Below, in pieces: positions 22,199 through 32,208 of a stretch of DNA of 56,000 bases. Made by a program: the position numbers and the translations under genes. The notes under the pieces are model-generated. The model was not told the DNA's origin and ran no database searches. It saw only the letters and a list, made by a program, of their open reading frames with translations. This DNA comes from Cryptomeria japonica. Lineage: Eukaryota > Streptophyta > Pinopsida > Cupressales > Cupressaceae. The stretch's first letter is position 1, and the number at the start of each line of letters is the position of its first letter. Location: positions 64,001-120,000 of the forward strand of contig NW_026729270.1 of the NCBI RefSeq assembly GCF_030272615.1, written 5' to 3'.

Positions 22199-23719
22199 AT
22201 TCTTCCCATAAACCTAAATAATTCATCAAGTTCAAAATGAAATCCTTCATACCTTGGGTCATGCATATTATTTGAGAGTGCTTTCTTGACTTGTTTATAA
22301 TACTCATCACCCTTCGATTTTTGCAACAATTGCCCATTGAAATCGATTTGTATTTTTATCATTGAGGAGATACTCCTCCTGTGACTTAAGGATTCTGAAA
22401 CCCCTTTTTCCTTTCCCTTGATATAATTGATATTGAAGTCATAATCTAATATCAATTCCAACAATATTCTTTGTCAAGAATTCAAATTTGGTTGGGTAAA
22501 TAAATACTTCAAATCATGATGATCAATTTTCAGTTCAAAAGGTTTACCCAATAGATAGTATCTTCACATTTGTACTGCATGGACAACTGCAACTAGTTTC
22601 AAATCATGTGAAGCATAATTTCATTTGTATGGCTTCAACTTCGTTAATTCATAGGCTATGACTTTCCCATCTTACATCCATACTCCTCCAAAACCTTCTC
22701 CTGATGCATCTGAGATGACAACAAAATTACCATCTAGATTCTAGGTACTTTTAATATAGGGGTTGTAGTCAGCTTCTCCTTAAGTTGGTCAAATGTTACT
22801 TGACTTTTTTCCCACCATTCAAACTTCTTCTCTTTTCTTTTTAATGAAGTAAAGGGAAAATTTATCCTAGAAAATTTTGCTACAAATTTCCGATAATACC
22901 TAGCCAGACCCATAAAACTTTGAACTTCTGATACATTCCTTGATATTGGCCATTCAAGTACTACTTTTATTTTTGTAGGATCAACCACAATCCCATAAGC
23001 TAAAATCAAATGACCCAAATATTGTAATTCCTTCTTAGGTACACTTAGAGAGTTTCCAATACAACTTATGCTCCCTTAACTATTATAGAACAATCCCCAG
23101 ATGTTGGAGATGCTCCTCTTCATTCTTGGAATAAATAAGAATATCGTCCAAGAAGACCAACACAAATTTATCTAAGTAGTCCCTAAATACATTATTCATC
23201 AAGTTCATAAATGTTGTGAGTGCATTCATTAGTCCAAAGGGTAGTACTATGAACTCATAATGACCAAACTGAGTTCTGAAGGTTATTTTGAAAATGTCCT
23301 CATTTATGATCCTTAGTTGATGATATCTTGACCGTAGATCAATTTCTGAAAGAACTGTCACTCCTTGCATTTGATCAAATAGATCATCATTACATGGTAA
23401 TAGGTACTTGTTCTTTATGGTTACCTTATTAAGAAAGTGATAATCAATGCACAAGCATAGTGTACCATCTTTCTTTTTCACAAAGACCATTGCCGCTCCA
23501 CAAGTTAAAACATTAGGTCTAATCAATCCCTTGGACAATAATTCCTCTAGTTGATTTTTCAACTTCATTAATTCAGTTTTGGTCATCCTATATGGCACTT
23601 TTGATGTAAATTCCAATCCTGGAATGATATCAATGGAGAAATCAAACACTCTTTTGGGAGGCAATCCAGGTAATTCATTTGAAAATACATCCACAAAGTC
23701 CTTAAGTATAGGATGTTAT
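22199..23719 (-). pseudogene. pol: Chromovirus reverse transcriptase and RNase H, broken
   Basis: RT starts near 23,700 with [20 protein letters not shown]. It continues with [34 protein letters not shown] and [14 protein letters not shown] (first catalytic Asp), then FGLMNA and the FLDD active-site box (23,154-23,143), where most relatives have YxDD or FxDD. The next part (23,018-22,734) holds MGLARYYRKFVAKFSRI and FEWWEKSQVTFDQLK. RNase H (22,700-22,450) is decayed. The linker ends with LDYDFNINYIKGKEKGVSE and FELDELFRFMGRIYV. The long uninterrupted RT frame (203 codons) makes this one of the better-kept ORFs in the window. Confidence 0.85.
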
Positions 23720-23841
23720 TGTGAGGATCTGGTTATTACTAAGAAGGGGGGGGTGAATCAGTGATAGCAATAAAATAAAATCTTTCACCAATCTAAAAAC
23801 ACTTCTAAAAAATAGTTCATAACCAGTACCGATAACTACTC

Positions 23842-25620
23842 TCCAAAACCTTCCTATCTATGCTCTCAGTTTGTTCAAAATCCCCAAAACATTTGTGGAA
23901 TCTATTGAAAGAATCCAAAAAAAGTTTCTTTGGTCGAGGGTGGAAGTCAAAAATAGAATTCCCCTAATTGCTTGGAATAAAATATGTTCTCCTAAGGCCT
24001 CAGGTGGGAAAGGCTTAAGAAATATTAGTTCCATGAATAAGGCTTTATTAGCCAAACAAATTTGGAGAATGAAAGGGGAGGAAAGAGAATAGAACTCCAT
24101 CTGGAATAACAAATATCTCTATATGCAACCTTCTGAGGAAGAATTCTTAGATGATTCTTTTATTGTTGAAGGTTCGGCTATATGGAATGTTGTTCAATCT
24201 GCTAAAAGCTGGGCTGCTGCTAGATGAACTTGGAACCTTGGGGATGGTAGGAGAATAAGATTTTGGGAAGATAGGTGGATATTGGAAAAACCTCTAGAGG
24301 ATGTTCCAATCATTAATGAAAGGAAAGATTGGTTCAAAAGAAGGTTTGGGGAGTTGGTCAGAGACTACTGGAGAAACGGGAATTGGATTGATTTCAGCTA
24401 GCAGTGTCTGGGGCTTAAGTTCCTTTAGATTGCTCTCTCTGCTATAGTTCCTAGAGACAACAAAGATGACAGGCTGATATGGAGGGAAACCCCAGATGGG
24501 AAATACTCTGTCTCCTCAGTTGTGGCTATCCATAATGAAACTATGGAAGAAATTCCTATTTGGGCTAAAGTCTGGAACAAGAAGTTAGTTCCTAAAGTTA
24601 ATATCTTTTTTTGGATTTTCATCCAAAACAAGGTTATAACCCTGGACAACCTTCAAAAGAGAGGTTTTTTTTTCCTAACAGCTGTTCTCTTTGTTGCAGG
24701 GTAGAAGAGACTGCCTGCCATATTCTTAATCAGTGTACCTTTAGTCAAGATATATGGAAAATCATCTTAAGTAGGTGGAACTTGAGCTGGGTTTTCCCGA
24801 ACTCCCTAGGGGAAACTTGGCAGCAATAGCACTACCCCAATTCTAATTCTAAGACTATGGAGACTTGGAGACTTACTCTTCTAAATGTTATCTGGAATAT
24901 TTGGAAAGAGCACAACAATAGGATTTTCAAGGATAAAAGTGCTACTCTTGAAGTGGTGGTGGATAAAATTTATAGGAGTATATTTGAATGCATCTATGGC
25001 ACTGATTATGGACCAGTTGCAAAAGATGACTTCAAAGACAGGTGGAACCTCTCCACTACTACCTCTAGCAAGGAAAAGGGAAGAGAAGGTCTCTTTTGGT
25101 GTTTTCCTCCTCAAGGGTGGATTAAGGATAACTTTGATGGGGCCTCTAAGGGGAATCCAAGTAAAGCTGGATATGGGGGCATTGTCAGGAATTTTGCTGG
25201 AAGTTGCTTAGTGGTGGTGGCCGGTCCTTTGGGGAATCAAACAAGTCATTGTACCGAAGCCTCAACTACCCTGAACAGCTTAATTATAGCCAAGAATCTT
25301 AATCATGATAGATTATGGCTCGAAGGAGACTCACTTAATATTATTAAGTGTCTGAAGGGGGAGTCGGAGCCATCATGGTCAATTTAAAATATTATCTTGC
25401 AAGGTAGAGAAATTATTGCTAGTTTTGAAGATATTATAATTCAACATGCCTTTAGAGAAAAAAGTACGGTGGCAGATTGTCTAGCGAACCTAAGGGTTAA
25501 TTCTGATTCCCAAATGATTTGGCACGGGGAAGATGTCAACATAAACATTAAAGAACTCCTTAGAAGGGACAGATATATGGGAAGAGAAGGACCACATAAT
25601 CATGACAAAGCATATGAATA
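23842..25620 (+). pseudogene. LINE-1 ORF2 remnant: RT end, zf-RVT, RNase H
   Basis: The first readable part is LPIYALSLFKIPKTFVESIE followed by QKKFLW and IPLIAWNKICSPKASGGKG, the end of a plant LINE reverse transcriptase. The zinc-finger region (about 24,480-24,830) shows IPIWAKVWN, VPKVNIFFWIF and ETACHILNQCTFSQDIW. RNase H (25,120-25,500) has FDGASKGNPSKAGYGGI (first catalytic Asp), TEASTTLNSL (Glu) and LEGDSLNIIKCL (Asp), ending with VADCLANLR. There are several frame changes and a TAA at 25,385. The RNase H part keeps a 176-codon frame. Confidence 0.85.
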
Positions 25621-25790
25621 ATTCTTACCTTGATGGAAAGGTAATTATTACCTGGTAGAGCGGAAGATCCCCAATCATTTCTTATAATACGTCGCACTCT
25701 TTGTGGGTCACCCAATTCAAAATATCAAGTAACTACAGGAAAGGAGTGCTGAGTTTGAAGAGGAATAGAACTGATAATCCAAATTCAAAC

Positions 25791-27328
25791 ATGGGAGGAG
25801 ATTTAAGGAGGGAGAAACATGATAATCCATCAACATGGAAAGTGATGCTGAAGGTGTGGGCGAAACTGGAAAAAGGATCCCTCACAAGCTTTATGGAGAA
25901 GCTTGCAGATTATGATAAAGGTAGGGTAAATCTCACAGTTACCAAAATTTCTAAAAATTGGTGTAATGGTTCCTTCAAAATCTATGGAGTTAAGTTCAAG
26001 TTGGATGCGTTCCTCATAGCTACTGTGATTGGCATGCCCCATTCTGGGCTTAATTTTTTTAGAGACCTTAAATTCTCCAACAATGTGGTTAATTTGTTCT
26101 CACGGAAGGAAAAAGAGAGGGACAGAATTGGCAAAGCCACATGAGGTTACTATGAAGCTTCTAATATCAAGAAAATCTGGGGCTGGGTTTTGAATGCTAT
26201 AATGGAATATATCACAGTTGAGGGTCATTTCTCTAGGGCCCACACCTACCACTTTGTTCTTTTAAACCATTTCAGAAATGACAAAAAGGTATCCCTACCC
26301 TACCACCTTTTCAGGTCCCTTTCCAGGTCCCTCAATAAACACAGTAAGAATCACTCTAGTCCAGTTCTCCATTTTGGGCTTGTGTTGTTCATCTATGAGC
26401 ACTGCAAAACCCTCGCCCTACTAGAAAACAAGAGGTTATCTGCCTCCTCGGGGAAGAGAAAGATGGAGGGGGGCAATTCCGACAAGGAGAAGGCATCTTC
26501 TAGAAAAAAAGAAAGAATGCCCCTAGGATGGAAACAGAGGAAATTGAAAAAGAAGGCAGCGAAATGGAGACAGATTGTTCTGATCGTGATGACAATTGGA
26601 AAGATGAGGAGGTGGGTATTGAGGAGGAAAGCGGCGATAATGAGTTTGACAATGAAAGCCATATCCACAGCAAATGCCCTAGCAAGGACAACAACCATCC
26701 TAAGGAGGATGTGGATTACAAGGATAATGAGGAAATAGATGCAAATTTTGAGAGAGAAAGGAACAAGGAACCTGAGAAGAATATGACTAAGGAAAGTTTA
26801 AGCGAGGACAAGGGAAATAATGGGTTATTCCTAGATAACCTCAAAAAACTTATCAAGGCGAGACTGAATTATGATAGATGGACCTATGAACTCTTGAAGA
26901 ACCTGAAAAAAAAGGGGAAAAATACGGATGAGAAGAAGGAGAATGAGGATAGGGAGTAGATAAAATGGAAGCAGGATATGGAGGAGAAGGTTAAATCGCT
27001 AGAAGAAGGGAGAGAAGCCATGAAAAATTTGATGGGTATTACCCCGAATATCCTATTAGCTATCACTAAAAATTTGGAGGATATTGCTAAGGTCTTTGAT
27101 CATACCAGATCTCCTAAGCTGGTAGTGGAACTTGACATGGATGATGAGACTATCTAGATTGGTAGTGGTGAAGCTACTCCAGTTGGTGGTGCTGCCAAGA
27201 GGACTAGGGCGAGTGTCAAGAAAGCTATGGCTGCTTCTGCTAAGGATCTCCCAAATCTCAAGGATAACAACAAAGGACTGCATGGGATTAGTAACACCCT
27301 GGATAATGCCCTAAAAAAAAGTAATTAG
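25791..27328 (+). pseudogene. LINE-1 third ORF (ORF3), unknown function, broken
   Basis: This ORF starts MGGDLRREKHDNPSTWK, about 170 bases after the RNase H frame ends, in the same orientation. The first 320 codons run in one frame with one TGA (26,142-26,144). A frameshift near 26,520 leads to a very acidic and lysine-rich part and a tail ending at the TAG of 27,326-27,328 (about 510 codons in all). The core (26,199-26,321, MEYITVEGHFSRAHTYHFVL and on) matches the corresponding ORF of LINE-2 in 23 of 41 residues by hand alignment. A KIYGVKFKLDAFLIATVIGMP-like stretch precedes it. I do not recognise the family with certainty; there may be distant similarity to the plant transposon protein domains that lie near PMD. 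The tail looks partly helical. Confidence 0.7.
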
Positions 27329-27464
27329 TTTTTCTTCTTGGGTCTAGCCGGTTTTGCTGGCTTTGTGGGGCTTTAGCTGGTTTTCTTTGGTTTTCTGCTG
27401 GCTTTTCGTTGGCCTGTTCCTTTTTGTTTCTTGTTACTTTTTCTGTTAAGCTCGAATTGTAAAG

Positions 27465-27487
27465 GGTTTTGAGGCCCCTTCAAAACC
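27465..27487 (+). promoter_or_regulatory. 3' terminal hairpin of LINE-1
   Basis: An 8-bp perfect stem (GGTTTTGA with TCAAAACC) encloses a GGCCCCT loop, followed by a short AT-rich tail ending in A residues. LINE-2 has a related structure (plus 32,110-32,132). A conserved 3' hairpin is typical of LINEs whose RT recognises its own RNA end. Confidence 0.55.
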
Positions 27488-27514
27488 TATTTTTACCTTA
27501 ATCAAAAACTACTC

Positions 27515-28286
27515 AATCAATCACTTAAAGCAGATTTATGGAACTACTCATTCATGTGTTCATCAACATGTATGCAATGTAAAGATATCAAATCCACACA
27601 TAAACAAATCAACCACCATATGAACACAAATATTTTTCACATGGAAACCCAAATGGGAAAAACCATGGTGGGAATCGGTACCCACAAAATATTTGCACTC
27701 TTTCAAAATGCGCCCTGTTAAAGGCCTAGCCCGGTTAGGAGCTTTACAATAATGCCCGGTTAAGAGAAGACCCTATTAGGAGTCACCTGGTGAAGGTATC
27801 TTAACATTTTCTTTGTTAGGAACTCTCCCCTATTAGGAGTAACCTTGCTAAATGATTTAAACCAAAATTAATGAGCCACACAGTTAAGGGATTTACAAGA
27901 TCAGGCATGTTAGGACCTACTGGGTTAAGGGATTTTAATACTGTTACAACTGTTAGGAAACAATAGATAAATGATCTAATCAATGCACTCTCTGCTCGCT
28001 AGTATAGATCCATTTTAGCTCCAATCTGGTTCAACACAATCTTCTTCTCTGATCACTGACACACTAAACCTTCTCAAACTTGACCTAAATACACTTTTCA
28101 ACTACGTCAGTTACATAACCCTAACAACACTAAAAATACATTTCAGATCATTACAGATCATTACAAATTATTATAGATCATTACAACAAATTTCAAGACA
28201 ATTACAGCTATTGAATGATCATAACACATCACCGCACATCGAGATTTGATAAACTGTCAAACCCTTAACACATTCTGCTAAGACCT
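27515..28286 (-). other. Copia-1 LTR sequence right of LINE-1
   Basis: This is non-coding LTR DNA. A phrase near 27,650 (ACATGGAAACCCAAATGGG and the following AAAAACCATGGTGGG) is the reverse complement of a phrase in the copia-2 LTR near 41,790-41,820, which supports the assignment. Short AGG-type repeats (GTTAGGA, GGTTAAGGGA) recur between 27,720 and 27,960 and also have counterparts in the copia-2 LTR. Confidence 0.6.
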
Positions 28287-28865
28287 TTGTTGTTTCCCAA
28301 CAAATTTGATCCATGTACGCACTTAAATGCAATCTTATCATTACACACAGTTTCTAACACGTCACCACTAGGTAATGAACATGATAAGATTTACCACCAA
28401 ACCATAAAACATCATCGGTTAAAGATCTTGTTACCAATTCTCAAACCCTGCATTGAATATACAACAATTAATTACAAACATGACTTCCGGTTCTCCAAAC
28501 ATGATGTAGTTCCATATATAGACTCATTACAATGTCATAAGCATACATTCCAAACTTCAACATCTAGCTCAACACAGAGCTCTACCGCAATCATCTCCAT
28601 CACTATTTCTACTTACCGATTGACTGTAACTTAGTAGTTTTGTTGTCCAACTAAATTTATTACCAGTTAGGCTATACTTAGATAACTTAGATGATATACC
28701 AAACATAACTAAACATATTTGTCATCAATGGCAACACAAATAACTTATCATAAAGCATCACATCATAATTATATCATCACCAACAATCCATCAATATATC
28801 ATCATATCAACATCATCCTTTACTGGTACATCATCATCACTATCAGTTATGCCAATATGCCAACA

Positions 28866-28880
28866 TTCTCCCCCTTTGGG
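28866..28880 (-). promoter_or_regulatory. Polypurine tract of copia-1
   Basis: The minus strand reads CCCAAAGGGGGAGAA directly before the LTR start TGTTGGC. Such a tract before TGTTG is usual for plant Ty1/copia elements. Confidence 0.8.
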
Positions 28881-29230
28881 ATTTGTGGCAACACTAAAAG
28901 AATGCAACACCAAAATAATCAATTGATGATAAATACCATGAACTCATCATGGCATGATGTACTGATCTATGCTTCACTTGATCTTATCCTTTTATCTTCT
29001 CCTCCTTTGCATTACTTTTCCCTGTCATTGTTCTTCTCCCCTTTGACAACAATGCCAAAGGTGTAAAGGAATCTTCTATTTTCATCTCTACTATTCCATC
29101 TCTATTTCTCCTATCTCCATCATTTCTATATGCCTCATCTTAGCTACTCCCCCTGAGGAGTAGCCCACTTCTCATCAATCCATAGTGAAATATATTCAAT
29201 GAGTCCACTTGATTGATGCTTCCACATCTT
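28881..29230 (-). other. 3' untranslated region of copia-1
   Basis: About 350 bases of non-coding, T/C-rich (plus strand) sequence lie between the pol stop and the PPT. Confidence 0.6.
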
Positions 29231-30997
29231 CTTAGTTGACCTTAGGTAGGGGTATAACCCCTAATTTACCTCTAAGATATTCAAAGGTAGCTTTAGGAAA
29301 TGGCTTAGTGAATATATCTTCCAACTGATCCTTACTTGACACATGCTCCAGTCTTACTTTCTTTTCTTGCACTCTTTCTCTCAAAAAGTTATACTTCAAT
29401 TAAATATGTTTAGTCCTAGCATGCAGTACCGGGCTCTTTGAAATGTTTATAGCACTAGTGTTATCACAATGTATGATCACTAGTTTTGTCATATCTTTCT
29501 TCAATCCTTCCAAGACATGTCTCATCCATATAGCTTGTGTACAATTTATTGATGCAGCTACATACTTTGCTTCTGTTGTAGACTAAGAAATACAAGTTTG
29601 TTTCTTACTAGTCCAAGATACCAGTCTTCCTCCTAGAAAGAATGAACCACCGGTTGTGCTCTTTCAGTCATCCATGTTTCTTGCCCAATCTACATCAGTG
29701 AATACATGCAAAGAAAAATTTCCTCTATATGGATACCATAATCCATAGTCAAGTGTCCCTCTAAGATATCTGAATATTCTCTTCACTATTTTCATATGTG
29801 TCTCCTTAGGGCTCGTCTAAAATATTAATACTAAACCAACTACATGGGCAATATATGGTCTACTATGAACAACATAATGAAGTTTCCCAATCATAGATCT
29901 GTATTCCTTCTCATCCACTGAGGGTGAATCATCTTCTTTTGACAATTTGCAACCTATAACCATAGGTGTTCCAACCAGTTTATAGTCTTCCATTCCAAAG
30001 GTCTTCAATACTTCCTTCACATACTTAGACTGATTGATAAAAATTCCACCTTCTAGTTGTTGGACCTGCAAACCAATGAAACTTTTTTATCTCTCCTATC
30101 AGAGACATCTCAAACTCTTCATTCATCTCATCTGCAAAAGTCATACTCATATCATCATTTCCTCCAAATATGATATCATCAATAAATACTTATGCAATCA
30201 ACATCTTGTCTCATTCAATCTTCAAATAAATATTGTTGTCCTCACTGGTTCTTTGAAATCCTATCTTTATCAAATGTGCATTAAGTCTCTCAAACCATGA
30301 GCTCGGTGCTTTCTTTAATCCATATAAAGCTTTATGCAGTTTGCATACCATATCCTTGTCTTTTGTCAATGCAAACCCATCTGGTTGTTCAATATACACC
30401 TCTTCTTCAAGAATACCATTCAAAAATGCCGACTTTACATCCATTTGATAAAATTTAAAACCTTTAAAGGCTGCAAATGCAGGTAGAATTCTAACTCCTT
30501 CAAGCCTAGAAATTGGTGCAAAGGTTTCTCCATAATCTTCACCTTCTTCTTGTGCATACCCTTTGCAAACTAGTCTTACCTTGTTTCTAACAAATTCTCC
30601 TTCTTCATTCAGCTTGTTTCTAAATACCCACTTTGTACCAATCACATTTTTTATCATCAGGTCTAGGAAGAAGTGACCAAGTGTTGTTTTCCTCAATCCG
30701 ATCAAGCTCTTCATTCATTGCCTTTATCCAATCATCATCCTTAAGAGCTTCTCTCACTGTCTTCAGTTCAACTGTGGAAATTAGACATGCACTTTCTCTG
30801 ATTTTTCTTCTAGTTTGCACTCCAACATTCTTGTCTCCAATTATTTGATCTACAAAGTGATTCAACTTCACATATCTAGGTATAATCGGTTCTGGTATAG
30901 AAGTTTCTTCTTGTTCATCATCATCTTCATCTTCTACCAGTTGAGCAATATCCACCATCTTCTTAGCATCAATCTGAATCTTCGGCTCTATGATCAC
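29231..30997 (-). pseudogene. pol: Copia-1 reverse transcriptase and RNase H, broken
   Basis: RT opens with [18 protein letters not shown] and continues in a second frame with [44 protein letters not shown] (first catalytic Asp) and [14 protein letters not shown]. The FIDDIIFGG active-site box lies at about 30,190-30,160. Further left are GGIFINQSKYVKEVLKTFGM and KEYRSMIGKLHY, then RNase H with an in-frame stop near the conserved Ser-rich stretch (about 29,580) and the usual copia ending IFTKPFPKATFEYLRGKLGV at 29,290-29,230. Frame changes near 30,660, 30,200 and 29,815 show decay. The protein is closely similar to copia-2 pol. Confidence 0.85.
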
Positions 30998-31399
30998 TAT
31001 CTTCTATTCCTGAACAATGCCAAACTTGCTGGTAACATCAGATTTCTTTGCAACTAGGGTTTCTAGTCTAAGTGCTCTTCCATCAATTCACTTTTCCACA
31101 AATCTTCACAATCACCTATCAAATGATCTTCTCTATTTCTGTTGCTCTCCAAATGTGCTCTCAAAAATACTAGGTGAAAAATGAGACTATCAAACACCTT
31201 TTATTTTCCTTTTACTATACCAGTTGAACATACCCTAATTATTGTTCAACTCTAAACCTTGGTACTGACACACATATCACATTTAATTTACTTTACTAGT
31301 TTAAGATGTAACCAGTTCAAAAATTACTTCGTAACATCATATAGCATCAAAATATGTAGATTTGACTTACTACACACCATTCAGGGGGTCCGGAAATGG
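30998..31399 (-). other. Non-coding stretch between gag and RT of copia-1
   Basis: Protease and integrase (about 2 kb in intact relatives) should lie here, but only 400 AT-rich bases without those motifs are present. I read it as the scar of an internal deletion, possibly with some filler DNA. Confidence 0.5.
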
Positions 31400-32091
31400 A
31401 TCTGACAATATATTCCCCCTAAGCTTCATCATAGCTTAGTTTACTAGTGAGGGGTTCTCCACACTAGGTGAAGAATAGGAGTCTTCAAACAATATCTCCT
31501 CACTTTTCTTCTTCCATATCTTGTTCATCTCGCTTCTAGTTTCTTCAACATCAACTTTCTTCTTTCCTTTCTGATCAATGGACTAATTCACCAATTTGTT
31601 CATTCTAGCTCTACAAAACTTTGCAAGGTGTCCCGATTTGTGACAATGAAAACATGCCATTCCAGATGCTCTCTAGGGTCCAACATTGCCTCTACCAGTT
31701 CTTCTTCGACAATTCATAGCTACATGACCAAAGTTGTGATTGAACATGCCATGTTCCATCTATTCTCCATTTCATAAGGACTAGACTGGTTCACATAAGG
31801 TCTCTGCCAAGTAGGGTTTCTTCGATCATTGTAAGATCTCTGCCAAGTAAGGTTCCTCCGATCATTATAAGATCTCTGCCATTTTCCATTAGACCTCTGA
31901 CCCATGTAAGATCTATAATTGTTCACTCCTAGCCTACACTCAATGGCTCTATGCCCATACTTGTTGCAATTAAATCAATATCAATTAAAAGTTCTAGGCT
32001 TATATCCTTCATATGCATTAGATCTATATCCATCAAAAGTACGGGATCTACTTATACAAACATTAGCAGTATGACCTACCTTATGACAATT
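31400..32091 (-). pseudogene. gag: Copia-1 gag, zinc-knuckle part
   Basis: Several CCHC-type knuckles follow each other on the minus strand: CHKVGHTANVC (about 32,087-32,055), CNKYGHRAIEC (about 31,970-31,938), a decayed one at GHVAMNCRRR (about 31,725-31,698), and CFHCHKSGHLAKFC (about 31,660-31,619). Between them lie basic Tyr/Asn/Arg/Trp-rich repeats (YNDRRNLTWQRS). Gag knuckles bind element RNA. The first Cys of the first knuckle falls at the LINE-2 insertion point. Confidence 0.8.
31799..31885 (-). repeat. 36-bp tandem repeats in copia-1 gag linker
   Basis: About two and a half units of 36 bases (GATCTCTGCCAAGTAAGG on the plus strand opens a unit) code for a 12-residue YNDRR-x-x-TWQRS peptide. 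The frame is kept, as the unit is a multiple of three. Confidence 0.75.
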
Positions 32092-32109
32092 TTTGAATAA
32101 CAGAAAATA

Positions 32110-32132
32110 GGTTTTGATGGGCCCCTGAAACC
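32110..32132 (-). promoter_or_regulatory. 3' terminal hairpin of LINE-2
   Basis: On the minus strand GGTTTCAGGGGCCCATCAAAACC forms an imperfect stem-loop, and AAAACCTATTTT follows as in LINE-1. The LINE-1 counterpart (27,465-27,487) has a perfect 8-bp stem. Confidence 0.5.
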
Positions 32133-32208
32133 CATTACAACCAAAAGATCAAAAGATATACATTAAAGCACAACCAAACACAAAAGACAACAACATAGAA
32201 AAGGACAA

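Larger units (their letters stand above)
19290..23719 (-). mobile_element. Ty3/gypsy chromovirus, internal region (RT to chromodomain)
   Basis: This is a minus-strand element with RT (about 23,700-23,083), connection and RNase H (23,018-22,194), integrase (20,569-19,420) and a C-terminal chromodomain (about 19,405-19,300). The chromodomain defines it as a chromovirus. Everything upstream of RT (gag, protease, 5' LTR) is missing, because the sequence is cut at 23,719 by the end of the copia-1 LTR and the other side of that insertion is not in the window. A solo LTR splits RNase H from integrase. Confidence 0.88.
23842..27506 (+). mobile_element. LINE-1: 5'-truncated plant L1-type LINE with third ORF
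   Basis: The element starts inside the RT C-terminal region and runs through zinc finger, RNase H, a third ORF and a short 3' UTR ending ATCAAAA. It is flanked by an 8-bp duplication AACTACTC (23,834-23,841 and 27,507-27,514). 5' truncation with a short TSD is the normal outcome of target-primed reverse transcription. It lies inside the copia-1 3' LTR in the opposite orientation and is therefore younger than copia-1. Confidence 0.82.
23720..28865 (-). repeat. 3' LTR of copia-1, interrupted by LINE-1
   Basis: On the minus strand the LTR opens TGTTGGCATATTGG at 28,865, right after a PPT, and ends near 23,720 in CCTCACA. Without the LINE it is about 1.47 kb, close to the 1.54 kb of the copia-2 LTR, with which it shares start, end (CTGATTCACCCCC followed by a CT-rich phrase) and internal phrases. 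The LINE occupies 23,842-27,506. The 23,720 end is less certain by a few bases. Confidence 0.75.

Noticed and set aside
28287-29066. Two plus-strand ORFs of 115 codons
   Set aside because: They run through the copia-1 LTR, PPT and 3' UTR on the wrong strand and have the biased composition of CAT/ATC-rich DNA.
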